Origin: Paramecium tetraurelia
Lineage: Eukaryota; Ciliophora; Oligohymenophorea; Peniculida; Parameciidae
Length of the DNA: 64,000 nt
Assembly (NCBI RefSeq): GCF_000165425.1
Contig: NW_001799034.1
Location: 1-64,000, forward strand
Direction of reading: 5' to 3'
In this document: in pieces, positions 35,265-49,435 of the stretch
Layout of the letters: each line of letters opens with the position of its first letter
Position numbering within the stretch: the stretch's first letter is position 1
Translations under genes and position numbers: made by a program
Notes under the pieces: generated by a model
Database searches by the model: none
Told to the model about the DNA's origin: nothing
What the model saw: only the letters and a program-made list of their open reading frames with translations

Positions 35265-37474
35265 ATGTAACCAGGTTTGAAGCAATTATTCTTAAGAACT
35301 AATGGCCTTATATCAATAAAGCCAAAAATCAGAATCACGGACAATTACACTCTCTCTCTTGTGTATTCACCTGGAGTGGGCCACATTTGCCAAGTCATTC
35401 AAAAGAATCCAGATCTATTATACGATCTTACCATTACAGGCAATTCTGTTGCACTTCTATCCGATGGATCAAGTATATGTTCTACCTTATCTTAGGATCT
35501 TAAATTAAAAAGCCTTCTTGGATGATTCCAAATTTAGAAGCCATCAGTGCATTATACAAAGCCTTTTATGACATCGATGCCTACCCTGTAATTTTGGATA
35601 AGGAAATCATGAATGGGGCAGATGACTACTTGCTGATCATAGATAATTTATCTACAACATATAAAGTATTATCCCTTCTATTTTTAGACAATTGTATTCG
35701 TCGATATCGAAGAAAAATTGACTCAAGAACTTTTGCATAAGTTGGAAAATGCCAAAATTGATTGTACAGTCGTCATTAGTAACACTCATTCCTTAGTTGA
35801 ATAATTAAAAGATGCTGCTCTTATCAAAAGTGCCCTGGATTCTCGTTCTATTTTAAAACCATCTCTAATTGAACAAATTAGACTAAAACTCAAAGGAATT
35901 GATTTCTCACAATTACCAAACTACTTAACAGCTACACTCAGTTCTGCCTATGCTGCTAGTTTGAATGAAATCCATAGAAATGGATTATTTCATCATACTG
36001 TAAAAAATACCACTCCATCCCAATTCATATCAAAATTAAATGATTTATATCTGTATGGTGAGATTGCATACTACAACAGATGGACACCCAAATAATTCTT
36101 ATAAAATAATGACATTAATTAGAATTCACTGGAATTACATAAAAGATATAATGGTGTCATCACCATTGCTTTGAAATTTAATCCAAGATCTCTAGAAGAC
36201 TTATACAGAATCTATGAGTTATCTTATAGGAATAATGATATCTTAGAGATTCAAAAATTATTCGAAGCTGATCCCAAGAAAATCCGTGAAGTCACACTAA
36301 AAAAGAATTATGCTGCAATAGTCACAAATGGAACTGCCATTCTTGGACTTGGTAATATTGGACCAGCTGCTGGATCCCCAGTGATGGAAGGCAAATCTGT
36401 TTTATTCAATGCTCTAGGTGGAATTGATTTGATGCCCATCTGTTTCAAGGAAAGAGACCCTCATAAATTAGTGTAACTTATAAGATAGTATACATATCCA
36501 CAATTATAATTTAGCATTGCACCAATCTTTTCAGCAATTAATCTAGAAGATCTTAGAGCTCCTGATTGTTTCCCTATTGAAGAAGAAGCCATCCAAAGCA
36601 TTCATATTCCTTTGATGCATGATGATCAGCATGGTACTGCTGTCGTTAGTTTGGCTGCACTCATCAATTACTTGAAATTAACAAAAAAAAATGTAAAAGA
36701 TCTTAAATTGGTCATCAATGGAGCAGGGTATTCTACCTAATTATTCGTAGTGCTGCAGGTGTTGCCATTTGTAAATTACTCCATGGTCATGGTGTAGAGG
36801 ACATCCTCATTTGCGATACTGAAGGAATCATCTATGAAGGAAGACCCAAGAATATGAATACATTTAAAAATGATCTTGCTAAATTTACGAATAAAAATAA
36901 AATAGCTGGCAAACTAGAAGATGCTGTCAAAGGCAGAGATTTGTTTGTCGGAGTCTCCAGTGCAGTATATTATATTATTTATGGTTATCATAGGGAGCAT
37001 TAACATAAGACATGGTACGTAATATGAATAAGGATCCATTTATTCTTGCATTAGCAAATCCACTTCCAGAGATAATGCCAGATGATGCAATTCAAGCAGG
37101 TGCCTTCATTGTAGCTACAGGAAGATCAGATTTTAACAATTAAGTGAACAACTCCTTGGCATTCCCAGGAATATTTAGAGGAGCTATTGATACCAAAGCC
37201 AAAGAAATCAATTTACAAATGAAGGTATCTTATACCATTTAATATGAAAAAGATTGCTGCAGCATATGCTATAGCAAATAGTATCAAAGAGAGTGACCTA
37301 TCACCTACCAAAATATTGCCAGGAGCATTGACAGCTGAGATCCCAGCAAATGTTGCTAGAGCAGTTGCAATTGCAGCTATGGAAAGTGGTGTTGCTCAAG
37401 TCAAAGTAGATCCAGAGGAGGTTTTCGATCATACAAGAAAATTGATAATGGAAGGAAGCATACCAACATTATGA
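35265..37474 (+). CDS. Malic enzyme with duplicated malic domain
   Basis: ATG at 35265, TGA at 37472-37474; introns of 23, 22, 23, 29 and 28 nt leave 694 codons plus stop, so the gene is intact although the standard code shreds it. Oxidative decarboxylation of malate to pyruvate with NAD(P). Repeat 1 (about residues 25-120) has LVYSPGVG with the catalytic-type Tyr and [15 protein letters not shown]. Repeat 2 (about 330-385) has [18 protein letters not shown] with the catalytic-type Lys and [13 protein letters not shown]. Then the metal site ([19 protein letters not shown]) and the NAD(P) fold ([15 protein letters not shown] near 469; [17 protein letters not shown]). The last intron would end in AAG rather than TAG. 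Related to the bacterial-type malic enzymes. Confidence 0.85.
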
Positions 37475-37526
37475 TGATTGTTATAAATAAATGTAATGAA
37501 AAATTTGTAAAATAAATATATATATA
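37475..37526. terminator. Convergent 3' ends, 52 bp
   Basis: The malic enzyme (plus) and PP1 (minus) stop codons face each other across 52 bp of AT-rich sequence with a TA run at 37516-37527. Both polyadenylation regions must fit here or overlap. Confidence 0.4.
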
Positions 37527-38615
<1,089 letters not shown>

Positions 38616-38736
38616 TTAATTAATATAGAAATTAATTGTAATATTTAATTAGCATAATTAATTTAATTTGTTTTTAGAACTAAGAGATTTTATTAAGTAC
38701 TAACTCTATTAACAAAGGATATAAATATATTAATTT

Positions 38737-39730
38737 TCATTCTGCTATTGACACCTTGGCTTCATTCTGTAAGATTTGATCATAAATCTCAATTAACTTT
38801 GATGCCAATCTATATCCTCCAATGGCAAGATTTTCTTGGCAAAATTCAATTGCCTGTTTCTCATAATCACTGTTGTAAGTGTTCGATTTCTAGAGCATAG
38901 GGTAAACAAATTATTAGGCCTATCTGAATCCCAAGAATGACCACACAGCAGGATTACTAAGCTATAATACGTCAAATACGTCATGTCATAATTCGAATAT
39001 TTGTTAATGGGGAATTTTTAAATTATGTCATTTGACCACTTATCAAGATATTCATGATCTGATTAAGATAAAGGTCGAGACATATATGTAGTATTGGAGG
39101 CCATAGTGAAAGCCACAGAGTCCCAATAAGAGTGGAAATTTACAAAAGTGGCATTTTTTAACTAAATCTCAAGAGATATCATACTTGAATTTTCATGAAA
39201 TTGCCTCCAGCATCTCCATTTGGGAAAGTATCATTCCAAAATGTGGTGTCATGCAATGGTTAATGCATATCTCCAATTACATGCAGTAACACTCTCAACA
39301 TCTAGGCCTTAAATACAGTATGTCGATTCTTGGCAGTCTTGCTATTAGTCAAAACAGCTGTGGCTTAGTTTATCGCATAGATGGAGTTGATGTTCCTTCC
39401 TTGATCCTCAATTTTGATTAAGAGTCTAGATTTATTAATGTATACTCCATACCCATCAGGATTGATTGGTTTATCTGTGTAATGCCAATCATTAAGGAAA
39501 GAGGTTCCTGTCTCCTTAATGTCATCCATCCATACTGCTGCCTCAACAAAAGTGTTTGTGCGACCATCAGTGAGAGAATTGAAATCCTACACCAAGGAGT
39601 CTGCCCAAGCTAATACATCTGGTCTAGTGTCTCTTAATTAGTTTTTAGCTATTTAGGCTGTCATCATGTGCCCCATATCCCACCAACATTATACGACAGA
39701 TAAGAATGCACAAATGATAAGACCATTCAT
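38737..39730 (-). CDS. S1/P1-type secreted nuclease
   Basis: ATG at 39730, TGA at 38737-38739; two 23-nt introns leave 315 codons plus stop. Signal peptide MNGLIICAFLSVVQC is followed directly by WWDMGHMMTAQIA, so the mature N-terminal Trp can bind zinc as in S1/P1. Other zinc ligands appear in WMDDI, DWHYTDKP, HVIGDMHQPLHD and GDAGGNF. These enzymes cut single-stranded DNA, RNA and 3' nucleotides in acidic compartments or outside the cell; in a bacterivorous ciliate a digestive role is likely (inference). Intact. Confidence 0.9.
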
Positions 39731-40000
39731 CTTAGATTGATATTATTATTTCAGGTTCTACTCAGGTTCATTATATATGAATGCATCTAATTGTTTAATT
39801 CAAAATAATCCGTATGATGATGTGATATTAACTTGTTATTTTTTGAATTGATATATTTTGTTGATTATTAAATAGTAGATAATATACAAACAATTATTTA
39901 ATTAATTAATATATGAGAATTGTAAGAATAGAAGAACAAAAACTTAAAATTTAGTAGATAAATACATTGATGAGATTTTACAATTAATTGAAACAAATTA

Positions 40001-40905
40001 TCATTTTCTTTTTAACTTCTATTCTGAACTTTATTTAAAAATCGGCTTTAATCTTCTGTCCTTCTCTTACATTATCGTAGAATATTGAAAATGACCCTGT
40101 AATTCTTCTACTCCTTGGATTCTAGCATAGGTGATTTAGCAAATCTAAGAGTTCTAGAAATTCAATACCTTCTCTGAGTTAAACTTACTCCACTTTTTGT
40201 TATGGAATTCTAGGTAAAACTTTGGAATGTCTAATGAATCATAGAAATTAATAAATGCATATCCCACATTGCATTTGTTCTATTATCATTAAATTAAAAT
40301 TTATACTGTAAAGTCAATTGGTAAATAAAAGAAATTGTAAGTATTCTTATTATTGCAGTCTATCTCCTCGAGAAGGAGGGGTTAAGAGTATTTGTTTGGT
40401 ATATTCTTTATCATTAAGGTTGTACGATTGTCTTTTGGTATCTTGCCCATTATTATATATTTTACATTCTGTAATTGAATTTAGAATTGGGTTGTTTGTT
40501 GCTAAGGTTCATAGCGTCTTTTATTTTTAAATTGAAACATTTAGAAAGAAGTTGGCATAGTCGAACTAAATACTTCATCCCAACCCAGAGAGGATCCACT
40601 TATTGAAAGATTCATCTCCGGAATCTATTGATTTGAGTGCTTAGATAAGGTTTCAGGCAGAGTTGACCCATTCGAATATAGTGTTCTAGACCTATTTTTT
40701 ATGACTGGCTGTGAAGGTTGTTGATTTGTAAATTAATCCACATCCTCATCATCATCTATATTCAATTGCTATATGATAAATTCATCATTACCTTCAAGCA
40801 ATCTTAAACTTGACTCATTTAGGAAGCCACCTCTTTCTTCTGTCCTGTGGGTTTAACGAATTGAGAAAGGACATTTGGGTCAATCCTAAATACAATAGGT
40901 TTCAT
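40001..40905 (-). CDS. Mei2-like RNA-binding protein (RRM_2 domain)
   Basis: ATG at 40905, TGA at 40001-40003; introns of 23, 27 and 24 nt leave 276 codons plus stop. The N-terminal 140 residues are disordered and Gln/Ser-rich. Residues 145-265 form the Mei2-type C-terminal RRM: RTTLMIKNIPNKY (RNP-2), NVGYAFINFYD (RNP-1) and the hallmark [24 protein letters not shown]. In fission yeast Mei2 and plant Mei2-like proteins this RRM drives meiotic or developmental RNA regulation. The N-terminal RRMs of larger Mei2 proteins are absent. Intact. Confidence 0.9.
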
Positions 40906-41475
40906 ACAATTAAATAATTATTATATTTGAGGAGTACAATATATTTATCAAATGCTATTATGTACAACTTCGATAATTTTGTCAAGAAATGCCTTCTGAT
41001 AAAAAGAATCGTATATAAATTCAATAGCATAATATCAAATTAACACAAATTAGATTTATGAATTTTATAAAATATTAATACAAATGGATTAACTTATAAT
41101 TGTAATTCAAATAGTAAATATTATAATCACAACAATAAGCTGCAAAATGAATGAATAAAATCAATTACGTTTAAGTATAATAAACAAGAAGGATGTACTT
41201 TCTGTAGTTCTAGTTAATTCATTTTGTATTGCATGCATGTAATCAGAATTTTGATACATTCTTAGAATTAACGTAAAATCTTGTGTAAATTCATTATTTT
41301 TTGTATTCAAAGCATTTATTTTATTATTACAATAAATTTTGATATAAAAAAAACACTATTTTGTAGTTCATGTCTCCTGTAATCATGTAAATAATTAAAA
41401 CACGTATTTTTTCATTTATACAAATTAATAACACTAAGTTATTGTTTAAAATAAGTTTTATAAGGAATATATTTA
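40906..41475. other. Divergent intergenic region
   Basis: 570 bp between the Mei2-like gene and the second TmcB-like gene. It includes an ATG-to-TGA ciliate-code frame of 56 codons (41084-41254, mildly hydrophobic N-terminus), which could be chance. No other structure seen. Confidence 0.4.
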
Positions 41476-44400
41476 ATGAGAATTTCATTGATAGCTAACT
41501 TAACAATTATAGCTCATTCGTAACACAAGAATTCCGGAGAAGATACAATCGCTAAGCTGTTAGTCATCGTGCCTTACATTCAATATGTATCACTACTATT
41601 GCCCTAGCATGGATGGTAATATTGGAAATATAACGATGGTTATTTAATTTTTCTATCAAAAGCATCCTCCTATTTCACTATTACTCCCTTTTTCGAATTT
41701 CAAAATAATTTCATTTACTATCCTTTTACAATTTTTAGTCTCATTATACTATTAAGTCTTATATTTTACTTGTGTTTTTTCAGTTTAGAAGTGAATTCAA
41801 ACAAACAGAAAGTAAAGTATTTGGAAGGGAGAACCAGTCTCTTGTGTTCAATTATATTATTCACAATTTACACGCTGCAAATACCATGTTATAAGTTTTA
41901 CATTTAACAAATTATAGATGCTAATAATAAAAATTAGACAAATTAACTAATCGTTAATATCTGCACACTAATTTTATACTCTGTTTATGTTTTAGTATGT
42001 GAATATCTTTTAAGAATGTATTCTTTTATTGCTTATCATCCAATGTAATAAAAATTTACAAAGTTGAGAAGTTCTATAATATTATTGAATTTAATTGCTA
42101 TAGTCTTGACTTTAGATAATTAATCCAAATTATATAATCTTGTTGGTTTGTTTATATTGCATCTAATCTTTATCATTAAAATCGTAAATCATTTATACTA
42201 TCAATCCGATGTTCCGCATAAAAATATGGTAGATTTTGAAATCTCATTCACTCTTGAATCATTGGCACTTTTGATAACCTTCAATGTCTTATCCGAAAAT
42301 AAGATTTTTCCAGAAAATTAAATAGCTATCTACATTATGTTCATTTTGAGTCTAGGAATAATTTTGGGAAATCATATCTATTTATTTCTTTTTCAGTATA
42401 ATTTCAATGAAAAAACTAGACAATTGAATCAAATTTATGAATTATACTCCTACATTTGCCAAATTAATTCAAACTCTATAACTTAGCAACATTTACTGAT
42501 CTATCAGTTGATTAATAGTTCAAAGTTTTCAAAATTTAAACATAAAGCTATTATTAGCAATAAATGTGTAAATATGGTTGAGTATTACAAGTTAGGATTG
42601 TATTTAATTTCTGAAATCTTTCTTGATCTAATTAGTGGAGAAAAAAATGAATTGGAAGAAATATAATTGCTCTTTGTTTCTTTTGTAGCTCTTGTTAGAA
42701 AGAAACCACTTGTTGCTTATGTTGAATTTAAGAAATTTGAATAAAATAGTAATTACACTAAATCTTATTATTTTGGATTTATTAAAAACAGAATTGAATT
42801 ACATCTACAAAGACGAATATCTGCTGTTCAAAAGATTTATCAAAATGAATAATTATAGTCAGAAAAAAATAATGTCAGTATTGAAAAAAGAATTACAACC
42901 CTTGAACTTTTTTAATTTTGTTAATTGGAGGAGACTTTCTAAAAAGATCTTCTGGAGATTATTTAAACTAAAATAAAAATCTGGGAATTCCAAATCTAAG
43001 GATGCCAATCAATTTACGATTTTTAAACAGTTGCACTTCCTTTGAGTAAAAAAATAGTAGATTGCATTATTTATTTAAGAGGATAGTAAATCAATGTAAT
43101 TAAAGATGAGTTTATAAAAACATGTGAAAATATTTTAACTTTGAAGATTTGTTCTATGTTTCATAGTTTTGTTTTAAATGACTACTATAATTCTTTTTTA
43201 TGCGAATAGAAAATTTCTTCCATCATGAAAGCAGAAACTGTCTCTCAATAAAAAATATTATCAAGATCTAATATCTTATTAGATAACTCTGTATTGGTTA
43301 TTGTAAGTATGGTTAAACAATTAGGGTAAATACTGAATAAAAATAAGAGTCAACTTGCAAATTATTTTGGATTTTCATAAATGGATTTCAATTAAATCAA
43401 TAATATTAGAGAACTGATGCCTAAACATTTTGCCTATTAACATGATGCTTTCCTTTTATCCTATATCAAAGAAGCAAAGACAGATCTTGTGTTTAGAGAT
43501 TCCTTAACGTTTGCAAAAGGTAAAAATGGATTTTTAATACCTTAATATCTTAATATCTATAATAACTACAATATCTTTGATGATTTTACTTTAATTGGTA
43601 GTCTGACAAAAATAAAAGAATCTCATAATTATCTTTTATTTGATGAATATGGAAAGTGTATAGGCATCACAAAAGAGATGAGTTAACTATTGATACCAAG
43701 AGAAAACTAAGAATTTTTTTTATAGAACATCGAGCTATTTTTTATCTACATGTTTCTTCCACATATTCATATGTATGTTAATGATATGCTTCAAAATAAC
43801 AATAAAGAAGGAGGATTTTTATAAAAATCAGTCATTCTTTATGTTTATTAAGATTTAATTTAATTATCCAAAATTCATGAATCAATTTTCTCAACTTATA
43901 AAGCTTAATCTATAAAGTAAATTGAATAAACTAAAACATATACTTAATTTGAATATCTAAATTCCATGGTTAATAGTCCAAGAAATGGAATGAATCAGAG
44001 ATTGATTACTGATATAAAGCCAAACTAAAACTAGCTTTAGGATGAAATCATTATGGTAGATACAAATAGAGAACAGTAAAATAATTCAAAAAAAGAAGGA
44101 AAATCTGCATCATCTGCGGCAGAATAATAAAAAGAATAATAGACAGAATAATAGAAAGAATAATAAATGATTGAGTTTTTAAATGCTATAGATGTAATTA
44201 TATAAATATCTTTAGGATTTATAAAAGACGATGTACTTATGTACTGCAAAAATACATATGGCTGATATAGGTAGAAAAGGAAATAAACAAAATTATTTTA
44301 TTTTAGATTGCTCTGATTTTATTGATAGAGGGAATCTTAAAGAAGATGAAAAGAAGCTAATAAAAACACAATAAAGTTAATTGCGTAATATTAAAACTAG

Positions 44401-46693
44401 AAATTATATCAGAAGACCAAGTTAAATCATTTAATCTCAATCAAATCACAAGAGTTCTGAATAGTAGATGGAATCTTCAATAATGAGCCCCTTAGGATCT
44501 CAAGTGCACTAATCGAGCTTTCTTGATAAAAATTCTAGGTCAAAAAAAATATTGAATTATATCAACTAAAAGAGAACTAATTAGATTGGTAGAATAACTT
44601 AAGTAGAATCAGAGAGTCTACATGAAGAGATTATTAGCAATGATTTTAACTAGATTATATAAAAAAAGAATGAACTTAAATCCAACTAAGAGCTTTTGCT
44701 TAAATCTTAATCAAGTAGTAAGTCAGGTTAATCTGGATAAACAGCGATTGAAATAGTAAACAATTTTAAAACTCGAACTTCTCTAATCTCAAGCCTAACA
44801 ATAATCTCTATCTTGAAATTAATCATAATTCTACTGTTCCTTGTATTCATGTTCATCAACTTGACCTAGGTCATGACCTTCAATAATCAAGCAAAGAATT
44901 TTTTATCGGATATTAATTTACCAATCAGCTTTAACAAATATTTTTTAAATGTATTTACTCATTCTTGGATAATTTTAATGTAGAAGATTAAGATCTTAAA
45001 TACAAGCTAATTTATCTAAAACCAACTCCAAGACTAAAGAGTTAGTATGTTGAGCACATTTTAAAATCTGACAATTATGTACGGAAACTTTATAGCCTTA
45101 GAAGAAAATCGTTATTTAGACGAAATCTCAATAGTGCATCCAGATGAAAATCTCTAGGTAGAAGAAGTAGAGTTTACCGATTATCTGTTTTACCTTGAAT
45201 AAGTAGGTTTTAGATTATTATATAGTGATAATGAAAAAGACTTTTCAAGCAATCTTTTAAAATACAGGATAAATTTTGAAAATATTATCGTAAACAATGA
45301 TAAACTTATTTTATCCTTGAGCAACTATTATGAGGTTCAATAAAATGGAAAAATATCAAAATTTTTCAATTTAATTCTAGTTTAAATAATAGTGATTGGA
45401 AGTGTTATTATATCATAATTATATTTTTGGAGAAAAATAGAGCTTTATTGTTAAAGAATACTGATGTTATCAAATAGACTAAGTGAAAAAGCAGCAGAAT
45501 AGTAGATTAGCAAATTCAAAATCATAATCTCAGTGATTAAGTAATTATATGGCGAATTTGGCTATAAATAGAGAAATTGTTATAAGCTTTGTTATACTGA
45601 AAAATCATTCAAGAAAAAAAATTTTAGGTCAATATCCAAAATGAAACATCGAGAATCCATTTTACAACAAAATAGTTAAAAAATATTTGAAACTTAAATG
45701 AAACAATCTTAATAATCAACTATTCCCTTAAATTCAAGAATATAAAAACCTTCCATCAAATTGATGATTAAAAGTATTACAGTATTGTTCTTTGTTATCA
45801 TAATAGTGTTGTATTTCATAGGCTGTTATCTGATATTTAAGGATCAAACCTAACAATTGTCACCTCCTCAAGATTTAGCTATGGGGTATATCTAATTTTA
45901 CATAGATTTTGAAAATACAATTGCTATTTCACTAATAATAAAATCAGAATTTTAGATTTATACTTTCATGAAAGACTCAATTCCATTTTATGCAAAGACA
46001 GTCAATAAATATTTACAATAATCAAATACTATCCAACTTTTACAAAGTGTGTATAGTTTTGATCATAGTAATTTAAATGATATCTATGATCGTATCATAG
46101 AATCTGATGCTTTGAAAGGGGAAGACGAAACATTTATATTAAGTCTGTATAATGGAGATTTTTGCTAGCTATTTCAATCAAAAATAGCATTCTGCAATAA
46201 GGATATGAGTAAAATAAATTTTGAAAGTAAATTTGGACAATATGCAAATAAAGATAATAATTCTGATTATCTCAGTAAGGGAATTTCTGGCATGGTGAGT
46301 AAACTGGATAATTTCTTAACCTAATATTATGAAACTGAAATTCTAACAGGATAACCAGTTAATGATTTTGCCTTATTGAATTCTTAAATAAATACATAGG
46401 ATTTTAATAACATCATAATATAACATTATCTTGACACTTATAATGGATTTGAAGCATTTATTGCCAAGATTTAAGATTCCTTAATTAATCTGATACAAAA
46501 GCAGCAGAACAATTACAATATATATTAGATAGCAGTTGGTGTAATTTTTACTGTGTTTCTACTTTCCTCCTCAGCTTATATAGTAGTGAAAGTGAATTTA
46601 AGGTTGATTTATATTAGACTGCTAATAACTCTGCTGCCAATTGAAATTATGCTTGACATATATACCATATCTTTGCTGAAACTTCTAAAATGA
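41476..46693 (+). CDS. Giant TmcB/PAS-like multi-pass membrane protein (paralogue 2)
   Basis: ATG at 41476, TGA at 46691-46693; a single 22-nt intron (near 44198-44219) leaves 1731 codons plus stop. Same architecture as paralogue 1: N-terminal TM cluster opening LLVIVPYIQYVSLLLPQHGW, helical middle, motif LMPKHFAYQHDAFLLSYI near residue 647, PAS-like FDEYGKCIGITKEM, a Gln/Glu-rich linker at 44090-44175, then four TM segments around two Cys-containing loops. Ends in the same LIYIRLLITLLPIEI-type membrane exit as paralogue 1. Likely a membrane receptor or sensor; role not known. Paralogue 1 has one more intron in the PAS-to-linker region. Confidence 0.8.
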
Positions 46694-46946
46694 ACTATTT
46701 ATTTATATTAATACTTGAAATTCTATTTATTTCTTCGTTTAGATTTATATTCATAATAATTTGATAATATGATTTAAGTCTTTTTCCTCTTAGTTCAGAT
46801 AATGAAATCAATAACATTTCTTTTGATCCCATGATAAATGAATCATAATGGCCATTAAAATTTTATATTAACATACATATAATTAAATATTCATTCTAGT
46901 AATAAATATTTTAAACTCTTTGTGTTACGTGTAATTAAATAATTTA

Positions 46947-49305
46947 ATGAAGTTGTTCCTACTTTTATCACTAATTCTTATAGCTTCTCAAGGTAGAAAA
47001 ATCATTAAAAAACACGTCAAGGGTGAGAGACATTCAAGATAACCTGATTTCGATCCCAATTAATTAAATAATGATGATTTAATTGACAAGTTTAGTGAAT
47101 CTGAAATCCAAATTTCAGAACACTTATCTATTGGTGAAGACATTATTGATATAATAAACAAACAAACAATTGAATATGAAAGCTAAACTAATTAACAATA
47201 ACAATAATAATAATAATAATAACAATAAGAAGATATAACATCAACAAATGAACAATCAGATTAGATTGATCTAGAATAAGTAGAGTTTGATTAATTACTA
47301 TAATAACTAGCAAATGAAAATCATGACATAGATGTAGATATACCCCTTATTAAAGAAGATGTTATATAAAACAATAATTTTAATGAGTAAGTTGAAACTA
47401 AACCTGATGATTAAATTTAACATCATTAGGATGATTAATAAAATAGCGATTAGTTTGAATAAGTTAATGATGCTAATGCTTAAAATAATGTTGAACCCAT
47501 TCTTCCTATTGCACTTGAAGAATAAATATAACATTAAGAAGAAGTGAAATAATCTGAATAGGTTGAAATATAATTAGAATAAGAATAATAAGACATCCCT
47601 ATTTAGGTAGATTAGATTGATCTAAATGATTAGCCATAAACTATAGAAATCGATAGTTAAGATTAAACAGAATTGAAGTAGGAAGGACAACAGGAGTAAA
47701 TTCATGAGAACGAAGTGCTTACATAATAAGAGACTCAACCTTTAATAGAGAATTAAGTCGAAGATATATCTATCTAACAAGATAATCAACATTTAGAATC
47801 AAAGAATGTGGAGGAACTTGAATAAGTAGTAAACTTACATTAGAATATTCACTAGGATACCCAAAATGCATAAGAAATTATCAATTAATAAAATTTAGAA
47901 TTAGAAATTCAATAAATTACAATTGAAAATACATAAGACAATTCATAATAAGGTGATCAAGCAACAAATTAATAAACTGATGAATAAATGCAAGTTTAAG
48001 AAGAGATTCCACAATATTAAGAATAACCAATAAGCAAAGATTCAGAATATGTTGTAATAGAAGATAATATAAATACTGCTGAAATTATATAAGAAAATGT
48101 TGAATAATTATAAGTTTAAGAGAATGAACCAATAGTTGAAAATAATGAAAACATTCAAAATTAAGATGATATCCAATAATAGGAATAGGAGTAATCGTAG
48201 CAAAATTAAGAAATAATTGTGAATTTAGATGAATTATTAAATTAATAGTCAGAATAAATATCTAATCAAAATTTAGATTCAGAAGTTAATGAAGATATTT
48301 AAATCATTCCAGAATAAATAAGGGAAGAGAATTATGATCAAAGTCCAGAAATTCTAGAATAAGAATAATAAAATGAAATAAATAATAATGGTTAAAATGA
48401 TGATTAAATATAAGCAGAAATTTAATAAGATTAAGAAAATATTTTGATTGACCCTCATGCAAATGAATATGCAAATAATGGGCATTAAAATCATGATCAT
48501 CACCATCATCATGACCATGACGATCATCATCACGAACATCATGACCATCATAATCATTATGATATTCATCTTGACCATATTAATAATGCAATATTAAATG
48601 ATTAAATTCAAAATGAAAACTAAAATGATAGTAATCCAACCGATCCCAATAACTCAATATCACAATAACCATCATGCTCATTCGATAATAAATTATCTTG
48701 CTCAGGTGATACTCATACATAATATAGTACTGGGGTGGAGACAGAAAATAAACCTCTTAATTAAGAAGAATTGTTATAATACGTTCTAACTCATTCCTAT
48801 TTATAATATTATACGAATTATCCAGTGTAATTTTTTGGTGTTTTGGCTAATGTATTTCTATTTTCTTTGGTGATCTTGAAAAATCTAGTAACAAAGAAAC
48901 AAACTCCATATTCAGTAACAATTATCAATTTATTATTAGACACAAATTAGCAATGAATAATACAATGAAGATAATGGAGACAATTCTTAATTTTAGTATT
49001 AAATTAACTCATTAGACACTATTTTATCAGAAATAAATACTAAATTGGATACTCTTACAAAATCTTATCAAAAGATGTAGAAAGATCATCAATTGATTAA
49101 TTAAAGTATTAAATTCTTTATATTAATAGTTATAAATGACCTTTAAACAAAAGTACTTGCGAATTTAGAAAAAAAAAAACTGAAAGAATCTTGTAAATCT
49201 CTGAATGAAAGTAATGAAGATGATTAAGGAGTAAGATAAAAAAGAACTTAAACACAGATAAAACCTCGATAGCGACCGACAACCCCAATTTAAAGATAAT
49301 ATTGA
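46947..49305 (+). CDS. Acidic, Gln- and His-rich type I membrane protein
   Basis: ATG at 46947, TGA at 49303-49305; one 25-nt intron (gtaaca...ttattag) leaves 777 codons plus stop. Signal peptide MKLFLLLSLILIASQG, then about 500 residues made almost only of E, Q, D, N, I and V (lumenal or extracellular), a block with about 17 His and 8 Asp/Glu within 33 residues (48481-48577), a Cys pair (SCSFDNKLSC), one TM segment (FFGVLANVFLFSLVIL) and a basic coiled cytoplasmic tail ending in RQRPTTP. The His/Asp block resembles metal-binding loops (Zn or Cu); the acidic stretch could bind calcium. No homologue recognised. Confidence 0.7.
47193..47227 (+). repeat. TAA/CAA Gln-codon microsatellite
   Basis: A run of TAA and CAA triplets that reads as about 12 consecutive Gln in the coding frame. 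With the standard code this would be a stack of stops, so it is a clean local demonstration of the ciliate code. Prone to length variation. Confidence 0.8.
48481..48577 (+). repeat. CAT/CAC/GAC triplet-rich His-Asp tract
   Basis: Imperfect triplet repeat encoding the His-rich block of the acidic membrane protein. Local GC content rises here. The pattern is amino-acid driven rather than a perfect tandem repeat. Confidence 0.7.
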
Positions 49306-49435
49306 TTATGTATATTTAATTTCAAGAATAATACCCTTACTAAAAAGGATTGATATAAAATTGTTGCTTTCCAAATTTTTGTTCAATTATCAAATTTGCA
49401 TTATTTAATCTATATATAAAATAATAATAAACAAA

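Noticed and set aside
35265-37474. Malic enzyme as a frameshifted pseudogene
   Set aside because: Every apparent frame change coincides with a 22-29 nt intron and the spliced length is an exact multiple of three from ATG to TGA.
48481-48577. His-tract triplets as a CRISPR or satellite array
   Set aside because: The repeats are imperfect triplets within one coding frame, without spacers, in a eukaryotic genome.
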